Shown here: positions 56,080-64,000 of the stretch, one piece after another
How the letters are laid out: each line of letters begins with the position of its first letter
Numbering within the stretch: position 1 is the stretch's first letter
From: CAVRUZ01 sp963724495
GTDB taxonomy: Bacteria; Actinomycetota; Actinomycetes; Propionibacteriales; DAIQRJ01
Assembly: GCA_963724495.1 (NCBI GenBank)
Contig: CAVRUZ010000008.1
Coordinates: forward strand, 124,001-188,000
Length of the DNA: 64,000 bases
Direction of reading: 5' to 3'
Translations under genes and position numbers: made by a program
Notes under the pieces: generated by a model
What the model was told of the DNA's origin: nothing
The model's input: only the letters and a program-made list of their open reading frames with translations
The model's database searches: none

Positions 56080-57672
56080 GTGCCGCGGTCGGGAATATGT
56101 GTCCTGGCGATCCTGGTGGTCGCCGGCATCGTCGTACCCCTCCCCTTGCTGACCGAACCCCAGTCGCACCTGTTGTACGTCGTCGCGGAGTGCCTGGCCA
56201 TCGCATCGGCCTGGCTGGTCTGGGCACGGCTCCGAACGACCACCCGCAGGGTATGGCTCCTGCTTCTCGCCGGATGGTCGATCAGCGGGATCATCGATGT
56301 GCTCCGGTTCGCCGTGCACCACCTCGGACTTCCCACGCAGGCCACGGTGCCGGGACAGGCCAGCGTCGTCGTCGGGTTGGCCGTGCTGGGATCAGCCGCC
56401 GTCATGTTCAGCGCCCGCCAGACCGCGTCAGCTACCCGGGCGGTGCTGCTCGACACCGGTGTTCTCACGGTCGGGCTCGCCACCCCGTTGTTCGCCGTGC
56501 AGATGCTGCCGAACGTCGTGTCCGCCGTCGACGGGATCATCGTCGTGGGCTATGCCGCGGTGAGCCTCCTGTCGTTGGCGGTGTGCGCCCGTTTCGTGAT
56601 GGCCTGGCGGGTCTCCGGATCACCGTGGCTGCTGTGCATCGCCGGCGCCGCGCTGACGAACGGCGTGGCCTGCCTGCTGGCGGCAGATGCACCGGGGGCC
56701 ACGGAGCCGCCTCTTGCCGTGTGCCGTGGTCTGTGGGTGCTGGCTTTCGGCTTCGGCTTCGCCGCCATCAGCACGACCGCGCCATCGAAGCGTGACCGGC
56801 CGATTCCGTTCGCGCTCGAGCGGCCGTCGCCGCCGTGGGTGGCGGTGTTGGTGTTGAGCATTGCGATGCCGGGGGTGACGTTGGCGATTGCGCAGGCGGT
56901 GGGTCGGGTGGTGTCGTTGCCGGCGATCGCGGCCGGGAGTGTGGCGTTGGCGGTGTTGGTGTCGGCGCGGATGGCGACGTTGGTGGCGCATCTGCATGGG
57001 CAGTCGTTGACGTTGTCGGAGGTCGCGGTCCGCGACGAGTTGACCGGGATTCCGAATCGGCGCGGCTGGAACCATGCGCTGGCCCAGGCGTGTCGGCTGG
57101 CCGAGTGGGACAACCGGCCGTTCAGCCTGGCCGTGCTCGATCTGGACCACTTCAAGACCTACAACGACACCCACGGCCACCAGGCCGGCGACGCGCTGCT
57201 GGCCGCGACCGCGCACACCTGGCGGCTGCTGCTGCCCCCCGACGCCGTGCTGGCCCGCTACGGCGGCGAAGAGTTCACCCTGATCCTGTTCGGCCACGAC
57301 ATCGCCACCGCCACCCACACCCTCGACGCCATGCGCACCGCCATGACCCACTCCCAGACCTTCTCCGCCGGCCTCACCCTCTGGCGCCCCGGCATCCCCG
57401 CCGAACTCCTGTTCGCCGAAGCCGACCAAGCCCTCTACCACGCCAAACACCTCGGCCGCGACCGCTCCGAAATAGCCGACGGCGCCGCTTCGGCACCGGC
57501 CCCGCAGGAGGCAGCCGCGGGGAGCAGGGCGACCGCGATGTCCACCCGGATCGCGGTGGCATCGGCGGTGGATCGGCGCAGCGGGATCGAGCGGTTCGGC
57601 GTCAGGTCGGTGGAGCGGCGAGCCCGACGGGCGGCAGCCCGGACCGGCGCCACCTCCGACCTCGCCAGCTGA
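56080..57672 (+). CDS. Membrane-bound diguanylate cyclase (GGDEF)
   Basis: A 530-residue protein with roughly eight to ten N-terminal transmembrane helices, a GGDEF domain (about residues 315-465) and a basic, alanine-rich tail. The active site reads RYGGEEFTLIL, the DLDHFKTYNDTHGH metal motif is intact and DELTGIPNRRGW starts the domain, so cyclic di-GMP synthesis is expected. AGGAGG lies five bases before GTG 56080. Synonymous codon use changes abruptly inside the gene: codons ending in G prevail at 56820-57010 and in C at 57180-57480. Confidence 0.9.
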   Translation: MPRSGICVLAILVVAGIVVPLPLLTEPQSHLLYVVAECLAIASAWLVWARLRTTTRRVWLLLLAGWSISGIIDVLRFAVHHLGLPTQATVPGQASVVVGLAVLGSAAVMFSARQTASATRAVLLDTGVLTVGLATPLFAVQMLPNVVSAVDGIIVVGYAAVSLLSLAVCARFVMAWRVSGSPWLLCIAGAALTNGVACLLAADAPGATEPPLAVCRGLWVLAFGFGFAAISTTAPSKRDRPIPFALERPSPPWVAVLVLSIAMPGVTLAIAQAVGRVVSLPAIAAGSVALAVLVSARMATLVAHLHGQSLTLSEVAVRDELTGIPNRRGWNHALAQACRLAEWDNRPFSLAVLDLDHFKTYNDTHGHQAGDALLAATAHTWRLLLPPDAVLARYGGEEFTLILFGHDIATATHTLDAMRTAMTHSQTFSAGLTLWRPGIPAELLFAEADQALYHAKHLGRDRSEIADGAASAPAPQEAAAGSRATAMSTRIAVASAVDRRSGIERFGVRSVERRARRAAARTGATSDLAS

Positions 57673-57675
57673 GCT

Positions 57676-58223
57676 TCAGCCGCCGTAGCGGACCATTCGC
57701 CGCTCCACCGCGCCCGTCGGCGGGTGCACCTTGGTGTGCCCGTCATCGACGAAGCCGAGTCGCCGGTAGAACGCCTGGGCCCGGCCATTGCCGGCAACGA
57801 CCCACAGGTAGCCGGGCGCGTCGCCGAGGGTCGCCTCGACGAGGAGATCGGCGACGCCGCTCCCGCGATGCGACGAATCGACGTTGATCATCCACAGCTC
57901 CGCTGGCAGGACCGGGTCCGGATCGCGCGCAGGTCCGGCGCTCGCGATGCCGACGAGCGCACCGGTTGCGCGGTGCCGGGCAGCCCTCGACCGCGGGTGC
58001 GTCGTGACCTCATCCACTGCCGCTTCGCCGGCCGCTCGCCGGGCGGCGTCCGCTGTGAGGCGGGCGTCCCACATCCGCACCCGGTCCATCGGGTCGAGGC
58101 GCCCTCAGGTAGTCCGCGGGCATGAGCCCGACATAGGCCTCCTGCCAGACGCGCACGTGCAGTCGCCCCATCTCCGTCGGCGTCGGCGGGCAGCGGCGCC
58201 ACGATGTCGTAGTCCTCCCTCAC
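57676..58223 (-). CDS. GNAT-family acetyltransferase, two frameshifts
   Basis: Joining frames at GG 58098-58099 and CC 58174-58175 (one extra base each) gives 181 residues: EMGRLHVRVWQEAYVGLMPADYL at the start and LWMINVDSSHRGSGVADLLV with the acetyl-CoA loop, ending AFYRRLGFVDDG. This is a normal GNAT N-acetyltransferase; the substrate is unknown. Its GTG start overlaps the stop of the kinase gene by four bases, confirming the reconstructed start. Confidence 0.8.
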
Positions 58224-58735
58224 GTCGTTTCCCGGGTGGAGAGGAAGTCGAGGATCCGCGTGACCGACTGCTCGGTGGACTCGACGGAGGTGTCCACCTG
58301 CAGCGGGTAGTCGTGGCGATGAACGTCGTCGAACCCGGGCACGTCGAGATCCACCCGGCTCGTGCGGCGATCCGTCCGGCCCGCCTCGCGCTGCATGGCC
58401 ACGGCCAGCGGGCAGCGCACTCCGATCACGACCACGTCGAAGTCGCCGAAGAGGTCGTCGTAGTGCGGGCGATCGGCCGGGAGGATCACCGACTCGCTGA
58501 GCACCGGGTAACCGCGCAGCGCGATCTCCCGGAGCCCGGCGAGCCACGCGTCGCGCATGTCGGTGAAGAGCGCGGGGACACCTGCGCTGGACCAGTACCT
58601 GCTCTGGATCCCGAGCAGGAAGTCGTCGAGCGACCGGTAGTACGTCGGCCCTTCCAGCCGGGGATGCAGCGCACGAGCCAGCGTCGACTTACCGGAGGAG
58701 GGCGTCCCGTTGAGGAAGACGATCCTGGTGGTCAT
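58220..58735 (-). CDS. Chloramphenicol-phosphotransferase-like P-loop kinase
   Basis: A 171-residue protein starting with a Walker A loop in IVFLNGTPSSGKSTLARAL, followed by SLDDFLLG and LSESVILPADRPHYDDLFG. This matches the chloramphenicol 3-O-phosphotransferase-like family, whose members phosphorylate small hydroxylated molecules. Resistance should not be assumed. ATG 58735 immediately precedes the conserved start. It is coupled to the acetyltransferase gene. Confidence 0.78.
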   Translation of the reverse strand: MTTRIVFLNGTPSSGKSTLARALHPRLEGPTYYRSLDDFLLGIQSRYWSSAGVPALFTDMRDAWLAGLREIALRGYPVLSESVILPADRPHYDDLFGDFDVVVIGVRCPLAVAMQREAGRTDRRTSRVDLDVPGFDDVHRHDYPLQVDTSVESTEQSVTRILDFLSTRETT

Positions 58736-58760
58736 GCCGGCCGTGCGCGCCCGGCTCGCA

Positions 58761-59081
58761 CTAGAGGAGCCCTTGTTCGGCAGTGCCGGCACCGACCGAC
58801 CGCGTGAACACCACGCGCCCCGGCTCCGCCATCAAGGCGCTCCGCTCGGCACTCCCCTCGAGCACGTTGGCCGACTTCCCATGCACGGCCAGCGCCTCCT
58901 CCGACTCCCATTTCTCCACGTAGGCGAAGACATCGGGGTCGTCAGTGCCCTGCTGAAGGCTGTAGAGCAGGCATCCGGGTTCGGTGTGCACTGCTTCCGC
59001 CATCGCCGTCAGCCGCTCCTTCAGTTCCTCGCGGTGTTCGGTCTTGGCACGGAAGATGGCAAGGACATTGATCTGCGACAT
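58761..59081 (-). CDS. Antibiotic biosynthesis monooxygenase (ABM) domain protein
   Basis: The 106-residue protein has the ABM pattern INVLAIFRAKTEHREELKERL, EPGCLLYSL and YVEKWESEEALAVHGKS, typical of YgiN-like quinol monooxygenases that form dimeric ferredoxin-like folds. No biosynthetic cluster is nearby, so housekeeping or stress functions are more likely than antibiotic synthesis. Confidence 0.85.
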   Translation of the reverse strand: MSQINVLAIFRAKTEHREELKERLTAMAEAVHTEPGCLLYSLQQGTDDPDVFAYVEKWESEEALAVHGKSANVLEGSAERSALMAEPGRVVFTRSVGAGTAEQGLL

Positions 59082-59130
59082 GCGACCGATCCTGCCATCG
59101 GCCGCTGAGCCACCCGGCAGGTCGTCGGTC

Positions 59131-60889
59131 TCAGCGCGGCCTGGCCACCACCTGCGCGACTTCATCCGGCGCGACCTCGCGCCGCTCACCGGTGCGTCGG
59201 TCGCGGACCTCCACCAGGCCTTCGGCGAGCTTGCGCCCCACCACGACGATCGTCCCCATCCCCAGCAGCTCGGCGTCGGTGAACTTCACGCCGGGCGACA
59301 CCTTCACCCGGTCGTCGTAGAGAACACTGCACCCGGCGGCCTCCAGGTCGGCCGTGATGGTGTCCGCTGCCGTGAAGATCGAACTGTCCTTTCCGGTCGC
59401 GACGACGTGCACGTCAGCCGGTCCGATGCCCGCCGGCCAGACTATTCCCTTGCTGTCATGAGAGTTCTCCACGATGGCGGCGACGGCCCGCGAGATGCCG
59501 ATGCCGTACGACCCCATGGTGACCGTCACCAGCCGCCCGTTCTCGTCGAGCACCTGCAGCCCGAGCGCATCGGCGAACTTGCGTCCCAGCTGGAAGATGT
59601 GGCCCATCTCGATGCCACGTGCCGACGCCAGGACGCCGCCGCACCTCGGGCAGGCGTCACCCTCGACGATCTCGGCGGCCTCGATGGTCCCGTCGGCCGC
59701 GAAGTCCCGGCCGGCCACGAGGTCGACCACGTGCCGGGCCGGTGCATCGGCGCCCGTCACCCAGCTGCTCCCCGCGACGACTCGTGGGTCGAGGAGGTAG
59801 CGGATCTTCGACGCGTTGTCCGAACCGAGCACACCAGGCCCGATATAGCCCTTCGCCAGCAGAGGATTCTCCGCGAACTGGGCCTCGCCGAAGGGGACGA
59901 CAGCTGCCGGATACACCTGCGCCTCGAGACGTTTCACGTCGAGCTCACGATCGCCGGGCAGCCCGATGGCCAGTGCCTCGCTCTTTCCGTCGGGAAACTC
60001 CAAGGACACAAGGACGTTCTTCAACGTGTCGGCTGCCTGCCAAGGACGATCGGACCGCGGGAACTCGGCGTTGAGCAGCTCGACGAGCGTGTCGATCGTC
60101 GGGGTGTCCGGCGTGTCCTCGATGTGCGCGGCAGGTAGGCCGTCAAAGGCGATCGCAGCGGGAACACCGACCTCGACTGCCTCCACGTTGGCCGCGTAGT
60201 CGCAGTCGGCGCAGTGCACGTAGGTGTCCTCGCCATTCACAGCGGTGGCGAGGAATTCCTCCGACTGCGACCCGCCCATCGCGCCGGCGAACGCGTGCAC
60301 GATCACGTAGTCGAATCCCAGCCGGTCGAAGATCCTGATGTAGGCCGCACGGTGTTCCGCGTAGGCCTTGTCCAGACCCGCATCGTCGATGTCGAACGAG
60401 TACGAGTCCTTCATGACGAACTCGCGGCCACGCAGCAGACCGGCCCGCGGGCGTGCCTCGTCGCGGTACTTGGTCTGGATCTGGAACAGCAACAGCGGAA
60501 GGTCCTTGTAGGACGAGTAGAGGTCCTTGACCGCGAGCGTGAACATCTCCTCGTGCGTCGGCCCGAGGAGGTAGTCGGCGTCGCGACGATCCTTGACGCG
60601 GAAGACCTGGTCGCCGTACTCGTCCCAACGGCCGCTCGCCTGATAGGGCTCGGCCGGAAGCAGATGCCGGGAAGCGCACCTCCTGGGCACCGATCGCGGT
60701 CATCTCCTCGCGCACGATCCGCTCGATGTTCTCCAGCACCTTCAGGCCCAGCGGCAGCCAGGTGTAGATGCCGGGTGCGACGCGACGGATGTACCCGCCG
60801 CGGACGAGCAGGCGGTGGCTCGGGAGGTCCGCGTCCACCGGGTCGTCGCGCAGTGTGCGGGCGAACAGGCTGGACATGCGGATGACCAC
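59131..60889 (-). CDS. proS: Prolyl-tRNA synthetase (bacterial type), one frameshift
   Basis: About 585 residues once an extra base at 60664 is removed, which joins VRFPA to LLPAEPYQASGRW. Class II motifs are visible: GIYTWLPLG, RDEARPRAGLLRGREF with KDSYSFD, and GSYGIGISRAVAAI, with the bacterial editing insertion between. The N-terminus MVIRMSSLFARTLRDDP from GTG 60889 fits the family and has a GAGGAG site upstream. The enzyme is essential, so the frame break is almost certainly not real in a living cell unless another copy exists. Confidence 0.93.
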
Positions 60890-61022
60890 GGGAAACTCCT
60901 CGGCTCGGATCCGGCCGGATCGCCGGCCGTCAGCACCGTCGGGTGCGGGTCCCGAGTCTCGCCGCAGTGGCGTTGCGATGTCGACCGTGTTCATGAGCGA
61001 GCCACGGGGAAGGATGACGAGC

Positions 61023-61424
61023 ATGTTGACCCTGCACCCTGCCTACCGAGTCGGCGACCTCACCACGTCACTCGACTTCTACCGCGGCGTCGGGTTCGAG
61101 GAGGTCGGCCGCGTCCCGCTGCCGAACGACGTCACGCTGGTGTGCCTCAAGCTGCCGGACGACCCGTTCGTCTCGATCGAGCTGGTCGACGACCCCGCGG
61201 CCCGACCGATCCAGATCGGCAACGGCCTCAGCCACATCGCGGTGCAGGTGGACGACCTCACCGCGCTGGTCGCGAGGCTGGAGGAGGCGGGGATCACCTG
61301 CGGGCCCATCGAGCGTCCCGGACCGCTGATCTCCTGGCTGGTCGACCCGGATGGCTATCGCATCGAGCTGGTCGAGTGGCCATCCGGCCATCCGGCCGGC
61401 ATGACCGCTGGCGACTTCGGCTGA
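61023..61424 (+). CDS. VOC/glyoxalase-fold protein (lactoylglutathione-lyase-like)
   Basis: The 133-residue protein has two beta-alpha-beta-beta-beta units: LDFYRGVGFEEVGRV, HIAVQVDDLTALVARLEEAG and LVDPDGYRIELVEW. Metal ligand positions (first-strand His, His of HIAV, Glu of RIELVE) are compatible with glyoxalase I, but VOC proteins also include dioxygenases and resistance proteins. ATG 61023 is used; ATG 61014 is three codons upstream. Confidence 0.82.
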   Translation: MLTLHPAYRVGDLTTSLDFYRGVGFEEVGRVPLPNDVTLVCLKLPDDPFVSIELVDDPAARPIQIGNGLSHIAVQVDDLTALVARLEEAGITCGPIERPGPLISWLVDPDGYRIELVEWPSGHPAGMTAGDFG

Positions 61425-61438
61425 CCCGGCCGCCGACT

Positions 61439-61485
61439 GGGCGCAAATCGGGGTTATGCGGGTGCGATAACCCCGATTTGCGCCC
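61439..61485. terminator. Perfect inverted repeat between convergent VOC and transketolase genes
   Basis: GGGCGCAAATCGGGGTTAT (61439-61457) is perfectly inverted at 61467-61485 with a 9-base loop. It begins 15 bases after the VOC stop and the transketolase stop codon (61454-61456) lies in its left arm, so the stem also encodes the transketolase C-terminus. Its position favours a bidirectional terminator. Confidence 0.78.
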
Positions 61486-62447
61486 GCTCGAGGAAGGGTC
61501 GGATCGAAGCACGCAACCCGGGTGCCGTCAGCCCGTGGGCGCGGATGTGCTCGTCGGGAGTGCCGTAGTGGCGGAGCTCCTCGTTGCGGGTGCCGAGACT
61601 CAGCAACCGGTGCGGCACGTCCACCAGGGCGGCCGACACCGAACCCGCCGAGGTGCCGGCGAGGTACGGCTCGACCAGCACCACGTCGGCCCGGGCGCCG
61701 GCGACCGCAGCGCGGAGTCCGACGGCATCGAAGGGCCGAACGCGGGCGGTGTAGAGCACGGTGAGATCCAGATCATCGGTGGCCGCCAGTACCTCATCGA
61801 GTACCGGACCCACCGCGACGACCACGCCGGAGCCACCGGACCGGATCGTCACGAGGCCGTCGAGGCCGCCGAGGTGGGCAGCACGGTTCTGCTGCCCGGT
61901 GACGCGCAGGTAGTGCCGGCCGGAGCCGAGGACCGCGCGCCGGAGTCCGGCCTCCACCTCGTCGGCGTGACCAGGAACGACGATCGACCAGTCCGGCAAC
62001 GTCGAAATCAAGGCGACGTCACCCGGCGACTGGTGCGTGCGTCCACCGGCACTCACGTCGAAGGAGCCGCCGGTGCTCACGAGGACGCCATCGACATGCT
62101 GGTGGCCGAAGCCGAGCTTGATCTGCTCGAACGGGCGCTCGACCAGGAACGACGCGAACGTGTGCACGATCGGGCGCAGGCCCGTGAGTCCCATGCCGGC
62201 TCCGACGTTCACGAGCAGCTGCTCGCGGATCCCGACATTGATCACGCGGTCGGGGTGCCGATCCTGCACTTCGCCCAGGTACTGGCCCGAGATCTCGGCG
62301 TAGACGATCGCGACGCGGTCGTTCTCGTCGACGAGCTCCGCGGCCGTGAGCGCGAAGGTCTCCCGGGGATCGCGAGGCTTCGTCCGTTCTGTGCGGGACG
62401 TCTGCCACCGGCACGGTTTCCTTGACTGACGTGGTCATCGTGCTCAC
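61454..62447 (-). CDS. Transketolase C-terminal subunit, one frameshift
   Basis: About 330 residues after removing one base in CCCGGGG at 62362-62368, which restores ETFALTAAELVDENDRVAIVYAEIS. The pyrimidine and C-terminal transketolase domains follow: VINVGIREQLLVNVGAGMGLTGLRPIVHTFA, then GADVVLVEP-like strands. The conserved Glu that activates thiamine diphosphate is in GIREQ. The GTG start overlaps the stop of the N-terminal subunit gene by four bases. Confidence 0.87.
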
Positions 62448-63142
62448 TCCTTGTCCTCGATGACGGCCACCACTGCTAGCGGTCGCCCCGGGTGATCGGA
62501 CCGGAAGGCCGATGTCAGCGCCGCGTGGTCGCGGCCGTCGACCTCGGCCACCTGCCAGCCGTCCGTGCGGAATCGCTCGCCGATGCGGCCGGGGACGCCG
62601 TAGCTCGACGACCTGTTGTCGACCACCACGACGGTCAGCCGGTCCAGCGAGAGTGCGGGTGCCAGCTCGATCGCCTCGTGGTTGCTGCCTTCGTTGAGCT
62701 CCGCGTCACCGACGAGCACCACCACGCGGCTCGGGATCTTCTGCGCGCGCAGTCCGAGCGCCTCACCCACTGCCAGTGGTAACCCGTGTCCGAGCGAGCC
62801 GGACGAGATCTCCACACCTGGCACGAGATTGCGGTCGGGATGCTGGCCCAGCGGCGAGTCGAAGGCTGCCCAACGCGCCAGCCAGTCGGTCGGGATGAAG
62901 CCCTTGGCAGCGAGCACGGCGTAGTACGCCATCGGGCCGTGCCCCTTGGACAGCAGGAAACGGTCCCGGGTTGGGTCGTCGATGCGGTCGGGCGAGACGT
63001 CGAGGATGCGGTCGTAGAGCACCCACAGCACGTCGAGGGTGGACGTGGCTGCCGCGGAGTGCTTCTCGTCGCCCGTCATCAGCGAGAGATAGCCATCGAG
63101 GTCGCCATACGTGGCAGCGCCTTGGCTCAGTTCCGTTGTCAT
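62444..63142 (-). CDS. Transketolase N-terminal subunit
   Basis: The 232-residue subunit carries the thiamine-diphosphate-binding half: LSKGHGPMAYYAVLAAKG, SSGSLGHGLPLAVGEALG and the GDG-like metal motif as GDAELNEGSNHEA. Split transketolases of this kind act on special pentose or branched sugar phosphates in catabolic clusters, for example the apulose and sulfo-sugar routes, as well as in general pentose metabolism. ATG 63142 is used because a promoter ends just before it. Confidence 0.88.
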   Translation of the reverse strand: MTTELSQGAATYGDLDGYLSLMTGDEKHSAAATSTLDVLWVLYDRILDVSPDRIDDPTRDRFLLSKGHGPMAYYAVLAAKGFIPTDWLARWAAFDSPLGQHPDRNLVPGVEISSGSLGHGLPLAVGEALGLRAQKIPSRVVVLVGDAELNEGSNHEAIELAPALSLDRLTVVVVDNRSSSYGVPGRIGERFRTDGWQVAEVDGRDHAALTSAFRSDHPGRPLAVVAVIEDKE

Positions 63143-63150
63143 GCCGTAAG

Positions 63151-63179
63151 TATCAAACTTCAAGCTGACTTGAAGTCAA
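63151..63179 (-). promoter_or_regulatory. Leaderless promoter with overlapping operator for the split transketolase
   Basis: On the minus strand TTGACT (63179-63174) and TTGATA (63156-63151) are 17 bases apart, a good -35/-10 pair. The -10 ends eight bases before the ATG, so transcripts would start at or next to the start codon. The spacer is occupied by ACTTCAAG-CTGA-CTTGAAGT (63157-63176), a perfect inverted repeat suited to a MarR- or GntR-type repressor. Confidence 0.68.
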
Positions 63180-63233
63180 CCCCGCGAATCGCACAACCTG
63201 CCGGGACTTTCCTTGGCCGGCACTTCTTGACTG

Positions 63234-64000
63234 TTACTCAGCCCCGAAGAACACGATCGCGGTACCGGTGGCAGCGAAGGCCGCATCGACGACGCTGCGA
63301 CCGGCTTCGTCGCGCGCGACGTGCACGTCCGTGTTGCTGGTGCCGACCTTGTCTGACACCGGCGTTCTGACCACGTGCCGCACCCTCATGGGGTTGTGCT
63401 CGTCGAACGGCCGTCCGACCCCGTTGGCGAAGATGACCACCACTCCGTTGCCCGTGTCGGCTGACACCTTCTCGTAGATCTCCACTTGCCCACCTGGAAT
63501 CCCGATACGTCGTAGCGGAGCCGACGTCACATCGCTGCGAACCTGCCGATAGAGATCGAGCAGGCGAGCCATGCGGCCGACCCCGTCGTCGGTGATGCCC
63601 GACGAGGTCGCCCCAGAGCCCGTTCTGGCCGAGGACGAGTGAGCCCACCGACGACTCCTGATTCGATGCCGGGTCGTCGGGCAGGTAGTGCGAGAGAAAC
63701 AGGATCGACGGGATCCAGGTGTCGTAGGCCAGCGGCGTGCGCACCACCCAGTCACGTGCCGGACCGGGGTGGAAGAAGACGTTCGGGTTGTCCCAGTGCA
63801 CGTCGCGGTCTGTCGGGATGTCGAAGCTGGGGAAGTACGGCCCGTTGTTGATCAGGAAGTACTTGCCCACCGAGAGGAACGACAGCCCGACGCATCGGTG
63901 AGCTTCGGTGACGTCGAAGTCGACGATCGCGTCGGGGTAGGCGCTGGTGACGCGTTCGACAACCCTGGCCAGGTAGAGCGGCTGCTGGAAGGCGTAGGAG
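63234..64000 (-). CDS. Glycoside-hydrolase-like protein, C-terminal part (runs off the window), one frameshift
   Basis: The segment covers the C-terminal 255 or so residues of a larger protein: FDVTEAHRCVGLSFLSVGKYFLINNGPYF, VRTPLAYDTWIPSILFLSHYLPDD, SLVLGQNGLWGDLSGITDDGVGRMARLLDLYRQV and a beta-rich end. The pattern recalls GH36/melibiase-like barrels with their C-terminal sandwich, but I cannot fix the family. The frame changes at 63603 (one extra base). The 5' end is outside the window. Confidence 0.6.

Noticed and set aside
58220..59081. An antibiotic biosynthesis or resistance cluster from the kinase and ABM protein names
   Set aside because: Both families are broad and mostly housekeeping; no synthase, transporter or regulator of such a cluster is nearby.

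Overview
The window is high-GC DNA, densely packed with short intergenic gaps (none over about 300 bases), many GTG starts and many 4-base stop/start overlaps. The protein families (DUF3263, DUF4031, HelD/HelR-like RNA polymerase recycling ATPase, Imm5-like domain, U32-like actinobacterial family, Tat-type lipoproteins, HrcA/CIRCE-type control of groEL) point to an actinobacterium (Actinomycetota). I cannot name the genus with confidence. I see no tRNA, rRNA, CRISPR array, phage or insertion sequence.

Layout. 1-4.05 kb: 5'-truncated HelD/HelR-like ATPase, HD phosphohydrolase, LysE exporter, Imm5-like protein. 4.06-13.99 kb: FAD oxidoreductase, S66 LD-carboxypeptidase with a beta-lactamase-like hydrolase, an MFS transporter divergent from an ArsR-type regulator with a perfect operator palindrome between them, GH20 hexosaminidase, DUF4031, CutC, M19 dipeptidase, NUDIX. 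14.1-28.2 kb: membrane-anchored hypothetical protein, lone groEL with two CIRCE operators, GMC oxidoreductase, NUDIX, HExxH protein, otsB, DUF3263, a Tet(M)/OtrA-like ribosome-protection GTPase with upstream ORFs, Gfo/Idh oxidoreductase, otsA, FGGY kinase, methyltransferase.

28.2-55.8 kb is a large sugar-acid/carbohydrate region. It holds 2-keto-3-deoxygluconate kinase and KDPG aldolase; a sugar ABC transporter (lipoprotein plus two permeases, no ATPase); an aldehyde dehydrogenase of the alpha-ketoglutaric-semialdehyde type with an FAH-family dehydratase/hydrolase; and a U32-like protein. A minus-strand block follows with three paralogous family-5 solute-binding lipoproteins (no permease or ATPase genes), a GH127 beta-L-arabinofuranosidase and a zinc alcohol dehydrogenase. 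Divergent from it is a plus-strand operon of pentonate-type IlvD/Edd dehydratase, SMP-30 lactonase, two Gfo/Idh oxidoreductases, an amidohydrolase/deacetylase and a D-threonine-aldolase-like PLP enzyme. Together these can be read as an oxidative (Weimberg-like) pentose route to 2-oxoglutarate: sugar release by GH127, oxidation, lactone opening, dehydration, second dehydration (FAH), semialdehyde oxidation. The KDG kinase/aldolase pair offers an alternative fate for a 2-keto-3-deoxy acid. No recognisable transcription factor is encoded in this region.

55.8-64 kb: membrane diguanylate cyclase, GNAT, a small P-loop kinase, an antibiotic-biosynthesis-monooxygenase-domain protein, proS, VOC protein, a transketolase split into N- and C-terminal subunits behind a leaderless promoter/operator, and the 3' part of a glycoside-hydrolase-like gene running off the window.

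Two sequence-level features stand out. First, at least fifteen single-base disruptions interrupt otherwise well-conserved genes, including the essential proS. Nearly all are an extra base in a short homopolymer or doublet, and they cluster at 31.5-35.3 kb and 58-63.6 kb, so sequencing or assembly error is more likely than pseudogenisation. Second, a palindromic repeat of about 58-60 bp (outer arms GCGCCGGTT/AACCGGCGC, core CGTTTCCGGGT) occurs three times between genes.
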